Below, piece by piece: positions 34,501-48,985 of a DNA stretch of 64,000 nt. Made by a program: the position numbers and the translations under genes. The notes below the pieces were generated by a model that was given only the letters and a program-made list of their open reading frames with translations, ran no database searches and was not told where the DNA came from. The stretch spans positions 4,773,680 to 4,837,679 of the forward strand of contig OZ037767.1 in NCBI GenBank assembly GCA_964035545.1, given 5' to 3'. Every line of letters begins with the position of its first letter. The stretch's first letter is position 1. The DNA comes from Bugula neritina (taxonomy: Eukaryota > Bryozoa > Gymnolaemata > Cheilostomatida > Bugulidae).

Positions 34501-37500
34501 ACTGTATTGGAAGATAATGCTCTGCATCTAACTATAAACACAAGATTCAGAGCTGGTCACAGGTGGGGCTCAAACGAGATCATTATTAAAAAATAAGAGC
34601 CAAACAATACTGCGGTGATGAGGAAATAATAAATAATATAATGACTGAAGTGATACTTATTGAATATGGTTTGACCCAGAATGTGTCTGATTAATTACAA
34701 TAATTGTGGCTAGGAATTGACTAATTAGTGGCTGTGGCATTCCCCCTTCTTTTTCAATACTTCCAATGGCAATCAATTTATGAAAAAGAAATGTTTTTGA
34801 AAACTGTTAGAAAGGTTTTGAAAGCAAATAAAGCAACCTAAATTAATACATAATTAGAATATTTACAAAAGTTGCACAGAAATCATATCTTTCAGTAACA
34901 TAGATATGAATACAGGGTCTAAAGTAGAAGGGGAATGGATTAGATTTAATAAATTTGGCTACACAAGATAGGTTTAGTTGTTAGGCTCACTTTAATATAG
35001 ACACAATTTGCATTGCATTAATGTAAAGGAATCATATTACTTAGTAATGATTAGGCTGATATTTGTTCAAAAATGATAACCTATCTATTATATTAAATAA
35101 TAATATAATATTATATTAAATAATGATAAAAAATATAAAAATGATATATTATAATATAATAAATGATGGTTTAATAATACATTTAGTAATTCTTACCTTT
35201 TTACATGTAAATATAAGTAGGTACATGGGGTACCTACAGAGTATGTACAATTATTATACTTTGCTTGCACTATATTATTATTATATGAAGTACATTGTAG
35301 TTATTGCAAGCATCGATATACTAGACTATATAATACTATAGTGCATAGATAACGGTACAATATATATAATATAATTATAGTATTCATACCCCAGAATTTA
35401 TATTTAATACAATTATCACTGCTATACATCCAAATAAATTACAGTAATTTAAATGAGATATAATTTTACAACAGCTAAGCTGAAGTTACTGCTAATACAT
35501 ATAATTGTAACTCTAGAAGTCTTTTCTATCACCTATATACAATATAATTATAGATATTTCAAGATAGCTACTATAACTGATTTGTCACAGCATGTATTTC
35601 TTTCAAGGAAGGCATATGTACTCACCAGTGTAGTGTAGTTAAACTCTGTTGTATCTAATAGCACAGCTTTCAGCCTTAATTATCCTGGCCGTGCCCTGAT
35701 AAATTGTGGTACTAGAAAAGTAATAACATGAATTTATATTCTATTGATGTGTTATTGACTAGCAGCTTAGACTGGGCTCCCACCACTTAGTAAACAATGC
35801 TCACATTAACTATACAGTTGTATAGAGTGTGGGCCAATCAGAGTAGGTCCACAGTATAATGATAGAGGCAGCTGTAGATAGCATGCATTATGACAAGCAT
35901 GTATACCTGAAGATTAAGTGTGCCTAGATAGTAGCAGCTCTATCGCAGAGATCGTGCTCATAACAATGCAAGCAGTATAAAATAAACTTGGCTGATGGGT
36001 ATTTAACTACTATTTGCTGGCCTACACGACCACATTTTTTATTCTGTTAACCCACAACTGTAAATGTATACCATTTTGTATAATATTCAGACCAATATGC
36101 CTGTCACTAGCATATTTATATCGTTAGGATTTACCGATCTTAATCAATATAATACATTGTGCAATTTAGAGAGACAAAACTGATTTAAAAAGCTATAATG
36201 AGTTTGGATTGTTTTTTGCTATCCTATATATAGTATAAGATTTATTTTTAAGATACGTGTATTATTTTTATATATTAGCAAATTCAGTGAATTTTAAACT
36301 TTCTGATGATACAAACTGTTAACTTTATCATTTCTATCAACAATGAAATGTTGGGGGAAATCAAATCACCGGGATAAAATTACAATGTACATTAATTTAC
36401 AAAAAACGGTATATAAATGTAATAGATTAAGATATGATCGGTTATTAAAATTAAACATTCTTTTCAATGTGAAAGCTTTTGGAGACTGATAGTAAAAAGC
36501 CCTAATGGCAAAATAGTAGGAGTGCAGCTGAAAACTTAGGCTACTTAACTGAGCCTTAAGCTATTCATCTAACAGTAAGGCTGTTCAGCTGAGATCACAG
36601 TTTGGAACTCAGGTTATTAAGTTGAGACCTCAGGCTATTATCTGTATAACATAACATTGCCCTGCTACAGCCAATAGCAAATCTGCAAAGTTTAAAGCTG
36701 CTAAAGAACCGGATGCAATGATTTAAGGAACTCATCCTAAATCAAGCTTTAAACAAATTCCTATAAAAGTGATGAACTGTATGGAAACAGGAGTTAGAGC
36801 TAAGAATGTGCTGATTGAGCAGTAAATGGGGTTCTAGCAAGCATTACCATATAAAAAAGGCCCAAGCTAAAACCCTGAGGTTATGTTGACATTGTCATCA
36901 CGGTGGTCTACAAATTTCATCACATGCAGTTTTTGTTTACAAAATCTTAACCTTGACTTCAACTTGAAACAAAAACACAAAACAGTATGTAGGCCAAAGT
37001 TGACATAAGTTTAGTTAAACCAAAGGAAGATATGAGCAGTTGACTATTTTAGCAAATTTTGAAAAAACTAAATTTTTGCCCAAAATAGTGACTAGCGTTA
37101 TTTATAATAGAACACCAAATGAGGTTACATGTGTCAATGCAAATTGCATTTCGAGCCCTGTATCTTATACCAAAGGTTTCATGTAAACAAAATTATGTAT
37201 ATATACAGTATAGGCAGTGGTAAAAAGTTATTAGAGGAAGGGAGAAGGAGCAGAAGGTAGGCAGAGAGAGGGTGCATGGATGCAGTCAAGAAGGATATAG
37301 AAATTAAATAAGAATAATGAAGTGTGCTATCCAAGAGATGACTTTACAGTCTCAGTCAATATTAACAGAATGGTATAACTTAAGAACTTCCAGTGTTCCC
37401 CCTAGAATTAATGAGCAGTGATGAATTTCCAAGTAGAGTTTTCACAGTTGAATGTGTGATTGCTTTTACAAAAAGTGACGTTCCTTTAACAAATTGTTGG

Positions 37501-40500
37501 TAGCAGCATTTGGGCAAACATACTATACCACCTTGCTTGTAAATGGACAGGAAGTAAATTTAATTGTTGAAATTTTTAATTTAGACAAAACATTTTAGTT
37601 TTTTAAATTTATCAAACTTGTATAGATTTAACCTCTATTTTACATTTTTCAAATTGATGTAAGCTCTAACTTTTAACTTTAAACCGTTTTTGGTGGAAGA
37701 GTAAAGTATATGGCTTATGCTTAGAAAATCTCTTGTCATATGCGCCTAGAGTGAACCCCAATAATTTCAAGATGTCTTCTATCAAATTATAAGAAGTTGT
37801 AAGAACACGCAGTCCTTGCTTTATGAAGTGGCACGTGGCAGTGCATTTTCAATGTAGTTTTGATTACTAAGCAAACAAGCTGTGTGCAGTCAATAGATAT
37901 TCAGTTACAATTACAATTTACTTATGCTCTGCATGTTGAAACGTATTTATTAACAGGCAACATGGCACAAAATATATAAAACGTGATATGTAGCAAATTA
38001 GTTGAGAGAGCTTATTTTGATCTTTCTCAAGACCTGGGATTTTAGGTTAATAAAGAAAACATAGTTCAGTCTGTGATGATTTATTTTTGTCTTCAACAAA
38101 TGGCTAGATTACCAAAAGATAATTTTTTTTTAAAAATACCAAACAAAGATTTCAAAATCTACATATTCTGCTGCAAATGCAAAGCAAAATAAAATAATTT
38201 CACCAGTTTTGAAATTAATGTGAATTGTTTAGCAGCTGCATCTCAATAGAAATTTATTCATTTATTAGAACTGAAATCATGATAAATGGTCAACTCAAAC
38301 TATAATTTAGTTTTTTTAATGAATATAATTCAATTTCATGCAACAAAAAATAATTATGCCTTTGTAAAAAGACATGCTAACTAATAGCTAATATTTTTTA
38401 TACAAAACTATTTTATTAACATTAAAGAGTAAGTTAAAGCTGAGCTTCAATAAGAGTTACTTTGAGTTGTAACTATAGATTTGGGAAACAACTTTTTTTA
38501 TTAGCAGAGTATTCTAGAGCAATCCATTCATTGAGTTATAAGTTATAAAAATGATACTGTTTAAACTTTTTCGTGCTTAAAAGCATAAAATGAATCTAAG
38601 AGTTAGCATAGCTATGGATATTTCTTCCATATTGATGATTGCTTATAATTACGAACAAGGAGCTAGTTAATATAGGAGGTGGCTAAAAGTTACAGAGAAA
38701 CAAATTATGAGCAATAATTTTATAGGCAAAGGAAAAATTGAATTAGTAAATTTATCTGTAGTTTAACATGCAACTAGAATATGATTCAATAAAACATGTA
38801 TAAAACATGATGTAGAGGTCATTGAACTCAACTATTATTTAACAGCTACATTTAAACTATTAATAAGGTATTCTCATTATAGTAAGTCTGCTTCACTGAA
38901 GGTAGACTTCATTGCTATCTAAATATAGCATGTTTGTTTGAAGTGGGTACAAATGAAAATCGCAGTTCTAAATAAAATATATAAAGGAAAAGCTATGTTC
39001 CTGAGAAAAGTTAAACTTGAAACTCTAACTGAAATGCAAAAGAAAGAAAGAAAGATCTTGAGCGAATAAAATTTCTCAGTTGCCGCAACTAGATGGTTCG
39101 CATCTTACAATATATAACTATGTTGATGTTAACGTACAATACACTTACACTTTACAGACGATGATTTACCAGAGTAGGTCTGTTAACTTACCAATAGTCA
39201 GTACATCTGATATCATATACCACTTCTGGTTGCACTCAGTACAACTACCAGAGTAAAGGCCATGTACTGAAGCAGCCGAATTATATAAAAGAAAAGAGAT
39301 GGAGCCATTGTGCAACAATTACAATGACAGGAGACATGTCAAGAACCTTGCAGCTGATGTCAGTTGGTTATACCACAAGACATAATGCTTGCTGCAACTC
39401 TGAGTAAATTGACAATGACAACTTGCTTTCTCATTCATATCAATGTCTTCACTTCCGATCATTTACAATTGTAAAAGGATGAATAACAGAATTGGTAAAC
39501 CATTACCTCTGCTAATAACAAAACTAGTGGTAAAGTTTATTATATCAACAACTGCTTCAGAAAGTGTAGTACAAGTAAAATTGGTCATGCAAAACGAACC
39601 TAGATGAGTTAAATTTTAAATGTTTAAATGTTAAATTTGACAATTTCTTCAGAAAGTGCAGCACAAATAAAATTCGTCTTGCAAAATTAAAATAAATGAG
39701 TTAATTCTAATTTACACCGTTTTGTCTCAATGCTATTTGCTGAAATATATAAAATACTGCCACACCTGCAGTTTTACTATGAATAATATAAAGCCTACAC
39801 TTGACTGTAAAGAGAACTATGTGAAATACATCCACACTGATAAAAAAACTTTAGCTGGGTTTTACACACAAGAGTCTTGTAGTGCGAGCTTCTTTTAAAA
39901 TAATGTGGTGCACACCAAATCTTCAGGCTGTTGTATATCTATAATGTTCTCATTTAACTTGCTCCTTTATCACCTGTAGTTGTACTATAGAGTATAGAAC
40001 ACATCTTGGAGATAGAATGGTAAGTAGGGGAGACAACTGAGACTGAAAGCACATGCTCATTTCATCAACATATAATTTGAAGCTTGTCTTTTCTGATTCG
40101 TGGAATAAGGTTTGTATTCTAGTCACAAACAGATTATCTAGGCTCAAAATTTTGACAGTGAGAAGTCTCATTTGGGTCTATTTACAGAAAATGGTAATGA
40201 AATATTTAGAAAAGAGGTATGGGCATGTAGAAATGGTTATAGTCTTGGGCATCTAGGTTAATTGTTCAATATATAGAAAACTAAAATGAAAGAGACACAT
40301 CTTGCATTTTACCTGCCAATAGATCAACTTATACCTGAATATCCAGGCATGTGACAAGCATGAATACAGTGGATATGAATAGCAGTGTATTAAAAGGTAT
40401 AACTGCCTGAAGTAAATACAAGTTAAATACTATAGCATACATGGGTGTCAGGGTGAAGGTTTCCACTGCATCTAGTCATCAAAATCTACCAATATGAGGA

Positions 40501-40949
40501 ATGGATGCCTTAATAACCTCATGCAGCACATACCAAACAAATATGCACATGTAGGCAATTAGCTCTTGTAGATACTCACTTAAGTGTCATTTAACTATCA
40601 ATAAGATGCCGAAATGTCAAAACTGCCCAATCAGACTGCAATTTATAGCTGAAACATAGCCGTAGAAGTCCCAGAATGTAATACTACTTATGAATGGCTG
40701 TTTGGGACTAGAGATGGTGAATCTACAACAGCCTTATTTACTGAATTTATAAAGACAAGTCTGGCTGTTAAGCTATTTTTGAGAGTTGAAGTGCATATTA
40801 CTATGAAAAGGTGAAACATAACTGGGTTTTGATTGTAATGAGCTACTAGATGTGAAGAAACTTTACTAAAAGTGTAGTGCTATATTATGCTACTACAAAA
40901 CAATCATCTGCAGCTAGTCTTTTGAAAGCCAAGATGACAATAAGATATT

Positions 40950-41130
40950 TTACTAACTAGAGATAAAGAGTTGTATTATTTTATTATCCTTTGATTACCC
41001 ATAATATATTGTAAACAATTCTCTTTTCCTGTTCATCATAAAATAAAATATAATGGTTTTGTGAATTACAACTCTATATATTTCCTTGCAATAATTAACA
41101 TTACTAAGATGACATCAGCCTTTATTTCAA
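40950..41130 (+). repeat. Dispersed repeat, copy 2 of 2
   Basis: Partner of the element at 3130-3315. The order of conserved blocks is the same over its whole length, at roughly 70% identity by eye. It sits in the intergenic DNA upstream of the ALK locus. Confidence 0.6.
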
Positions 41131-42740
41131 CAAAATAAAACTGAAGTGTTTGGAAGTTGCACTAACCAATATGTAAAATCGTTTAAAAGCCACCAATTGC
41201 ATTTACCATGCAAACATTTTTATACCAATTACCACAATCCTATTATAATAATTAGCTTATTTGAAATTAATAAAAAAAACTACAGAAACAATTTTCAACA
41301 TTAGGAAGCTTGGAGAATGAATTAAATATTGAGATATTCTTATTTAAAAAGATTAGGAGAACCATTGCTTTTTTCTCAGCCCGGAACCCAGAAGGCAGAA
41401 CAAAGTACAGACAGCCACAGCTGTGCAAGTCAACACTGTATCCAGGGGCTGCATAGTCTGGACTATAAATATCCAGAATACAAGGTGAACAATCTTTCTG
41501 CAAGTTCTCTGTGAACGATAGCCCTAATTATGTCAAATTAATTTTTTTGCACAAATCTTTCAACACCAGAGAAATGTGTGCTGAGCAGAAGAGTACAGTA
41601 CAGGGTACAGTAATTGGTGTAAAGAGTATAAGTATTTGTAAGTACTTTTGATCAGCCACGTGCATGTAGTGTAACCATGAAGACCTCGGCAATCTTTCAA
41701 CACCGCATTCCTAGCAGACACAGCATTGCTAAGCCGTGTGAACATGGGAGAGTCTAATTAGTGTTGAATAGCTCGGCCCTCTTTGCCTATCACCTTGCAT
41801 TATCCAGCATTATAACTTTTAGTCAGCTATTACAGCTGATGCTATGAAGCTTGTGCTCCTTGCAGCTTCAGTATAAGTTTCCATTATCCTCAGAATCAAT
41901 TTTGTAACAATAGGTTTGGTTTTTCTGATATAGTACGACTCAAATAATCGGTATTTCCAACAATTTTTGCAACTGCCATTATGCCTCCAAATATACAAAG
42001 CTCCTTCCAGCATTAAGTGAACAAATTTGGGAGCTCAAAACCTATGCTGAAAATACAAAGCATCTTCAATATTACCAACACCAGGCAGGTACTAGAGAAA
42101 ACCTCTAGGCTGTGCATGGGGACGGAATTCAATTGCACAGCTCCATAGTTCCATGTGCATATATTCATTTAAACTCTTATTGAAACAAATTCTTAAACCA
42201 CAGGGTTAGAGATTGAAAAAGTCTTATATAAATAATTTAAAATGTAAAAGCTGAACATACTTCCTAGGAAAATAAAATGACAATTTAAAATGGAAGAGTG
42301 CTAAATGCTTCATAGAAGTTGCTTTCACACAATAACTTATATGAGTTCTAATTGGTATGCTTGAACGTTTGTAATAGTCAATGTATTAGAATATTGAATT
42401 ATTGGACACAAATAAACATAAACATACAGACACCCTGATCTTACAAAGAAGAACCAACTCAAAATCTATGTCACCAGCTTCCCCCCCCCCACCCCACAGT
42501 TTACAACCTGCAGCCACACTGTCCTATTATTATGGTTGCCCACGTATAAAACAATGTAACTTTAGTTACAACGTAAACTATATTTTACTATAAAATGTTA
42601 AAAAAGTTGTAAAGATAAAATTTGTAACTTTTAACAGAGGAGTACGAGAAATGCAGCATTGATTTAAAAAGTCAACAACAAAGTTAGAAACCACAATTAA
42701 AATGTTTATATTAGAGCTTCAAATACAATAAAAAGCATAA

Positions 42741-42746
42741 TTTAAT
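42741..42746 (-). terminator. Candidate ATTAAA poly-A signal of POLE2
   Basis: ATTAAA on the minus strand, about 135 bases after the POLE2 stop. No better hexamer was noted closer. Hexamers are frequent in DNA of this composition. Confidence 0.35.
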
Positions 42747-42879
42747 GTTGTACAACTTATTATATCAAATATCAATACAACAATGTAAAATAAAAACTCA
42801 GCATTCAAAGCAGGGAGAGATTTCTGCTATAAGAGGATGATGGGTCAGGGCGAAGCTCAAAGGTTAAATATTACAGAGG

Positions 42880-45800
42880 TTAAAAGTCACCAGATATAGC
42901 AGAATCTTCAACTTCATTGCTTGCGGGATAGTAGACTTTAAAGTTGAACTTTGACAAAGGAAATGACCCCTGAAATATACCAGCATCACCATGGTGACAG
43001 GCGATTCGAATACCATAAAAGGAGACAATATTATCTACAGAAGTGCAAAGTTGGATAAATAAAAAAAGCATTTATTGTGTATAATTATTGGTTAACAATA
43101 TTAATTCTATATGACTACTTAAAAATTTTGAGAAGTTTTTCATACATGCACTACTAATACAGGGGTGAAGATAATTAGTATATCACACTAGTATAGTAGT
43201 GAATATAATGTCACAAATACTGTGAATGCATTTTAAGTATTACTTTAGCTTACATCAACTTGATTTATGACTTAAAGCATTGCAGCAATGGTTGGAGAAG
43301 CAAAGGTCGTTTCAGATTGGCATGACATAAATTTCACGATATCTTTACAGTCGGATAAAAATTTCACACAGAGTCGCTGCAAGTAGCGATGTATTATAAA
43401 TTGTACTCAAAATAATTAAAGCAGCAAAACAATTCATTACGTAAATACACCACCAGATCGTATTTTTGAAACCGTAGGAGCGCATTTGCTTAAACTATAA
43501 ACCAGTCACTAATAACGAATAAAAAGGAATATTCTAGACGTAATTACATCAGGTTTTACTATGACTTTGCAAAAAAGACACATCAACACAGCTAATTACT
43601 CTAATGAGATGCTCCCATGATAGTTTGTACAATTTATATGAATGGATATATTCACACAACACACTACATTTTTACGTAACACCCAGTTGAGCATCACAGC
43701 TAGAGATAGGAAATTATTGACTACACTTCCATTCCATGTTTAACAAAAAGTAGTAACAGATATGAAGACTGGAACAAAATATTACTGGAAATTGTCTACA
43801 CGCAGCAAAGCGGATACTGAAATTAACTGAATTGTCATGTAGTGAGCCTAAACTTTGCAATATTTAAAATTTAATAACATTTTAAAGGTACACGAATAGC
43901 TAAACTGTATTAACCAACAACTATATAGTATTAGAGGCTCTTCAACCATAGAAATCATACTTAGTACCAACTATGAACCAGAGACACACTTACTGGGTTG
44001 CTGACGATGCAGCCGGAGCTCTCCTCCGTGTAGGGGTAGTAGTTATCGGCAGCGATGACGAGGTTAGGAAGGGGATGTAGTGACATGGCGTGATCGTACT
44101 GCCAGTAGACAGGCATCGTGCTAAGAGGCAGCAGAGCCAGGTTACCAGCTGACACCAGGGTTCTTGTGAACTACAAGAGTACAGCATAAGGGAGTTGTCT
44201 CCCCAAACATGATGTACAGATAACTCCCACAACTACAAGACTTTTGTTTATAGTTGCAGACTTGTGTTATTGGTCAACAGTGTGTTGAAATATTTCATTA
44301 GCTGATAGACACTCACGTGATGAGTTAAGTTGTCTTTAGGGCTGTTGACTCTGCATTTAAACATTTTGGGAATCAGATCTTCTCTGAAGACAACGATTTC
44401 CTTCGTACAGTATTGGATTCTACAAGGATTTGTCGTGAAAATAGCGCTTTTCACCTAAAAGCAGCATCCAGTGAATCATGTTATAGAATAGGATTAAATC
44501 ATAGAGTAATTGGAACTGATGAGACTTCATAGATTACTAGAAATTTTATTTAAAAAAATAGATAAACTTCTAATAAAGTCGTGACTAGAAGCGATCTTAT
44601 AAGAGAGAGAGATCACCTGTTTAGTTAGTCCAGCAGTAACTGAACTTAAGAGAGGAGGGCGAGGATAAACTGAGAGACTGCCTGCGTCTTCCATAGCCGG
44701 GACAAACACAAATTTAGATTTTTCTTTCAAACCTTCGACAGAGGATATGAGCTGGCCAAGTTTCTTCAGGTTTTCTAGAAGAGTATTCAATAGACTACAG
44801 CGTACTTATATATATAGTGAATAGCCTGCATAGAACCCCTTTCTATCAGGGGTTCTTACAGGGATGGTGACTATGAAACTGCGCAAGATATAGAACTCAT
44901 AATTGAGGATTTGTGATTGTTAAAATTATTCAGATGCTCCGCCATGTAGCATTACAGCCATTACTCTATTGAGTTACATACCATGGGGGGAGGCGCTTGG
45001 ATAGTTTCAACTCTAAAGAGTTCACTTTAAACCTAATCTATAATTTAAACTTTGATAAACTTATGAAATTTCGTAGTACTGGCGAACTTCAATATACCGT
45101 AAACGCTGGCATACTATTCACAAAATCAAACGTAATTTTAAGTTTCAACACAAAATTTCTGTCACAAATTAACAGGCGACTAAAACCAACAGCTATCAAA
45201 CAAAAGGTATAAATAGAAGTGTATGTGGAGGCCTTAGGAAAAGGTAGTGAAGCTACCTGCAAGAAAACCGCAAGGGTCTACACGAGCCCTCGGAGATACG
45301 AATGGGCCGCACATCACAAACGCTATCGGAGGAGACTTGCTGTAACCGGTAAACAGGATGTGCAACTTGCTCATCACCTCCGAGTTGTCTAAGTGTACGC
45401 ATGAGAGGAAGACCTGGAACGGAAACTCATGAGTCAACTGCTTGTCTTACAAGAGATCTGATTGGCTATCAGGAGAGGCAAGCATTAACACTGGTATCAC
45501 GTAACACAGCTTATATGAAAATTTGCTATAGTAAATAAAAATTCAGTCTGTATCAAAATATTTATTGTTTACGAATTGTCAAGGTCAAACCTGCAATGAA
45601 AAAATGAAAATAAGTATATGAGATAAAAAGCATAAGCAGTTAAAAAAAGTAAAATATTCTCTTTTCACAGAGTTTCAAACCAGTAAAGTTTTCACCCTGC
45701 AGAGAAATATCGTACTGACTCTAAGCAATAACGTCCACAGTATAAGTATATAATATAAAGTTATATAACATATAGGAAGTATAAAATATGACAACTAAAA

Positions 45801-48800
45801 TAATCAGTTTGAATGACTAAGAGAGTTATGAGAATATTATTCAAGTGGATGTCTCTATATTAACATTTTAGTGGATATTCACACTACCTTTACAATAAAT
45901 ACTCATTTTACTCATTCATTCTGACAAGATAAGTGTTGACACAAACATTACATTATATTGAACTTTAAAGTATACTATATAAAAAGATATGACAAATGTT
46001 CATAAAATCTAAAATTAAATAATATCCCGAGAGGTATTATAATACAATAAAAGTTAAATCATGACACACTAACAATTATATAATACAATAAGAATTAACG
46101 AACGGAAAGTGAAATATGATGCATGCAAATCAAAATACTTACTATAAATGCATTTGGGTCCTCAATTTCCTTAGAAACCAGCACCTGATTGGCTGCGGCA
46201 CATGTAGTTAATTCTCCACCAAAGAAGTTTATGTCACCAAATTGAGCTCTAAACGACATGCAGATATCAATGGTGCAAGAAACATAAACTAGTATGAAGT
46301 ACTGAACAATTTCTCATCAAAATCTATTCATTACGCTCTTCAGTTTTAACTACGCTGCCCTTTAATAGCAAAATATTCAAAAGAAATGTTAACAAAGTAA
46401 CGGAGGCAATCGCCTGAACTGTTATAATAATTTCTGAATATTGCTTTTTAAATACTCAACTCTCGCTCAAGTTACATCAAAACATCTTTTTAATATGATG
46501 GTTGTTTATATTGTAAGCTCCTCCCACTTATTGTGACTATATAAATACTGTGTCTTATATCATGATTCAACCTAATGAACCAGAAGCTGAACCACACCTT
46601 CATACGCGGCTACAAATTATTACAAATCACTCACAACAATCAAGACACCAGCCTTTATGTCACCCAATATTAGGCGAAGTTATTTCACCTAGTAACCGAA
46701 GCTGTCTCACTAGGGGGCAGGCTGATAACATTGGCATACAGCACATCCTGTTCATAGCTTCCGTCACACAATACAAAAGTCCCGTCACATATGAGACCAG
46801 GTCCGTATTCTACCTTACTCAAGTCTAACTTCACAGCACCATTGAAATCCTCTATGTACCATTGTCCCTAGCAACATATCAACACAATTTAATAACCCCT
46901 TAGCAACCCTGTACATACTTTGTTATCCCTACCAGCTGATAAGATATGCAAGTGTATTGTCCTAAACAAAACCTGAATGAATACAGGTTAAACAGCAAAA
47001 ACCAAAGCACATATTATGTAATACTAAATACCAATCTTGTAAACAAGAATGCAACATGAGTATAAACTAAAATAAAGAGATTACAAACTAAAATATAGAG
47101 AGTATAAACTAAAACACAAATATTATAACCCACAATACAGAGAGTATTCACTAAATTATGGAACAAATTGGATAAAATACATAATGTATAAACTAAAACA
47201 CAGAGTAAACATAAAAGGTTGTGGCTACAAAGTAGCAAACCTACCGGCTGAATTTGAGTGATCATACCAAACACTGTAATATTTTCCATCAGCACATTAC
47301 ATCCATACAGAGCCTCCAAAGGCTTCAACTAAAACATATAACAAGCTTGAACTGCAATACTGTAAACTAGTGAAGTTTAAGGCACACAATAGTTGGCGAG
47401 TTTGAAATAATCAGATGAAGGAAGTTGCCCATTCCTAGCATAATCTTTGCAACATTAAAAGCCAGTAACTGTCAGACTAGCAAGTCTATGATTGTTAGAG
47501 ATTATACTTGGTACATAACATTTCACCTTGTACTTATTTGAAGAGTTGTCTTTCACTGTAACAGACTTGTTGGCAAATATTGGATTGCGAAGAACTCTTT
47601 GGTAAATATAATTGTATCTATTCCTGAAATACTCTGTAAAGTGGTCTGCACAGTCTGTGAAAAGTGTGGCTTTACTTCTACAAATTACAGGAAATGACAT
47701 TACATTGCTCGTGTTGTATGCGAATAAGAAGCAATCATTTCTAATTAGTGAATATAGGTTTAGCAAGTAACTCATTTGCAAGCTTTTCCTGAAACTAAAA
47801 CTCTGTATTTAAATTAAAACAAATAATTTTTAGAAAAAGAAATTAACGTAGTACTTTGCTCAACTCACAGTACGAATCTTTGATTATCACGATCAAATAT
47901 GAATCTCGGAGAGTCGAAAGCACCGATCACGTCAAATAATTTGACTGAGCCATCTTGTTTTTGTCCTGTAACTTCCAGAACAGCCTGCTCACACTGCTCC
48001 CTTGTAGTAAGGCCTACACTAGCTACAAACACAACTGACTTAAACCTTATGTAGCTGAACAAGTCAACTAATACCAGTTTAGGAAACTGCATTATTTTTT
48101 ATAAAATGATTAGTGCCTTAACTTAAAATAAGATAGTCGAAGAAGATATAACAGGTAACTTCATGAACATAGTAGTGATTTAGAGTTTTGCTTCAAAATC
48201 AAAGTATTTTCCAACAAAAGCAGTATGATAGATTCACATTACCTTTTTGTTTAGCTAAGCTACTCCATATTTCTTCGATGGCAGCATCTCTTTCATTTGG
48301 AGCTAAATCCACTAAGATTTCCACCAAATATTTAAGTGATTCACTAAATATGGTAAAATAAAAATATAACTTTACCAAACAGCAACATGTAAAAGAAAAC
48401 TTGAAGGAAATTATTGACACTGGTACAAATTCAATGAAAACAAAATTTCCAGCACAACAGTCCTAGTCTAAAAGTGAGTTTTGAACCGTTGACTTTCTTT
48501 TAGAGGGTCCTCTCTTGGGCCTTTAACTTTTGGAAGGATCACTGAACGGTGAGAAATTATTTGAAGATCCTAGTCTTAATGAACCCAGCACGGCAATGTT
48601 CGAAACTTGTCTGAAGACTTTTGATTTTAGCCATAAATTCTACAGCCCTCTGCTCAGATTCGAAATTCTAATTGAAAGCGACATTACTAAACCTGATTAG
48701 CCATTGACTTAAAATTAAATTGCTGTGACTTGATCCATACCAAATCAGTAATTTATAACATATCTAATAATAGTAATAGACTAATAGTAATACTGATGCT

Positions 48801-48985
48801 TTCAATTTTTGATAACATAATCATGAACTAAAACTGACAGAGATCAACTTTAAATTGAAATTCAAACTCTCACTTTGACTTTGACAGTTGGAGATAAGAA
48901 TTAGAAAATACCTGTTCAATGAAAGACCATAGAGCTTGCTGCTTTTGATAATACTGCTTTTTAGTTTTACTATACTTGACGCCAT
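42880..48985 (-). CDS. POLE2: DNA polymerase epsilon subunit 2
   Basis: Twelve exons give 522 aa, against 527 in human: 48985-48912, 48343-48243, 48022-47869, 47677-47527, 47328-47245, 46867-46689, 46248-46143, 45413-45257, 44774-44617, 44454-44317, 44170-43994, 42969-42880. POLE2 is the non-catalytic B subunit that supports the leading-strand polymerase and CMG helicase assembly. An N-terminal helical domain ends in DVIGAFDSPRFIFDRD. The OB-fold part has VFGMITQIQ and WYIEDFNGAVKLDLSK. The phosphoesterase-like fold has GDINFFGG, LFTGYSKSPPIAFVMCGPF, KFVFVPAMEDAG, PRPPL, FTTNPCRIQYCTKEIVVFRE and PVYWQYDH. The protein ends FKVYYPASNEVEDSAISGDF. All phases match. Exon 4 could instead start at 47788 and add ~37 in-frame residues, but those are hydrophobic and not conserved. 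The gene is head-to-head with WBP4. Confidence 0.96.
44823..44871 (+). repeat. ~50 bp dispersed hairpin motif, copy 3 of 3
   Basis: This copy has a perfect 9-base inverted repeat, AGAACCCCT and AGGGGTTCT around a 7-base loop, followed by TACAGGGATGGTGA. It lies in a POLE2 intron. Confidence 0.6.

Larger units (their letters stand above)
31675..42879. other. 11 kb gene desert between the receptor locus and POLE2
   Basis: No gene of recognisable family on either strand. Contents: the upstream region of the ALK locus (31675-32500), a decayed coding island (33092-33597), a hairpin tandem array (34361-34500), very AT-rich DNA (35050-35450), one dispersed repeat copy (40950-41130) and a poly-C run near 42480. 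Short frames elsewhere show no conserved motifs. It could hold distal regulatory sequence for ALK or the 3' region of POLE2. Confidence 0.6.

Noticed and set aside
35123-35638. Two plus-strand frames of 61-72 codons
   Set aside because: Ile/Tyr-rich products of very AT-rich intergenic DNA.
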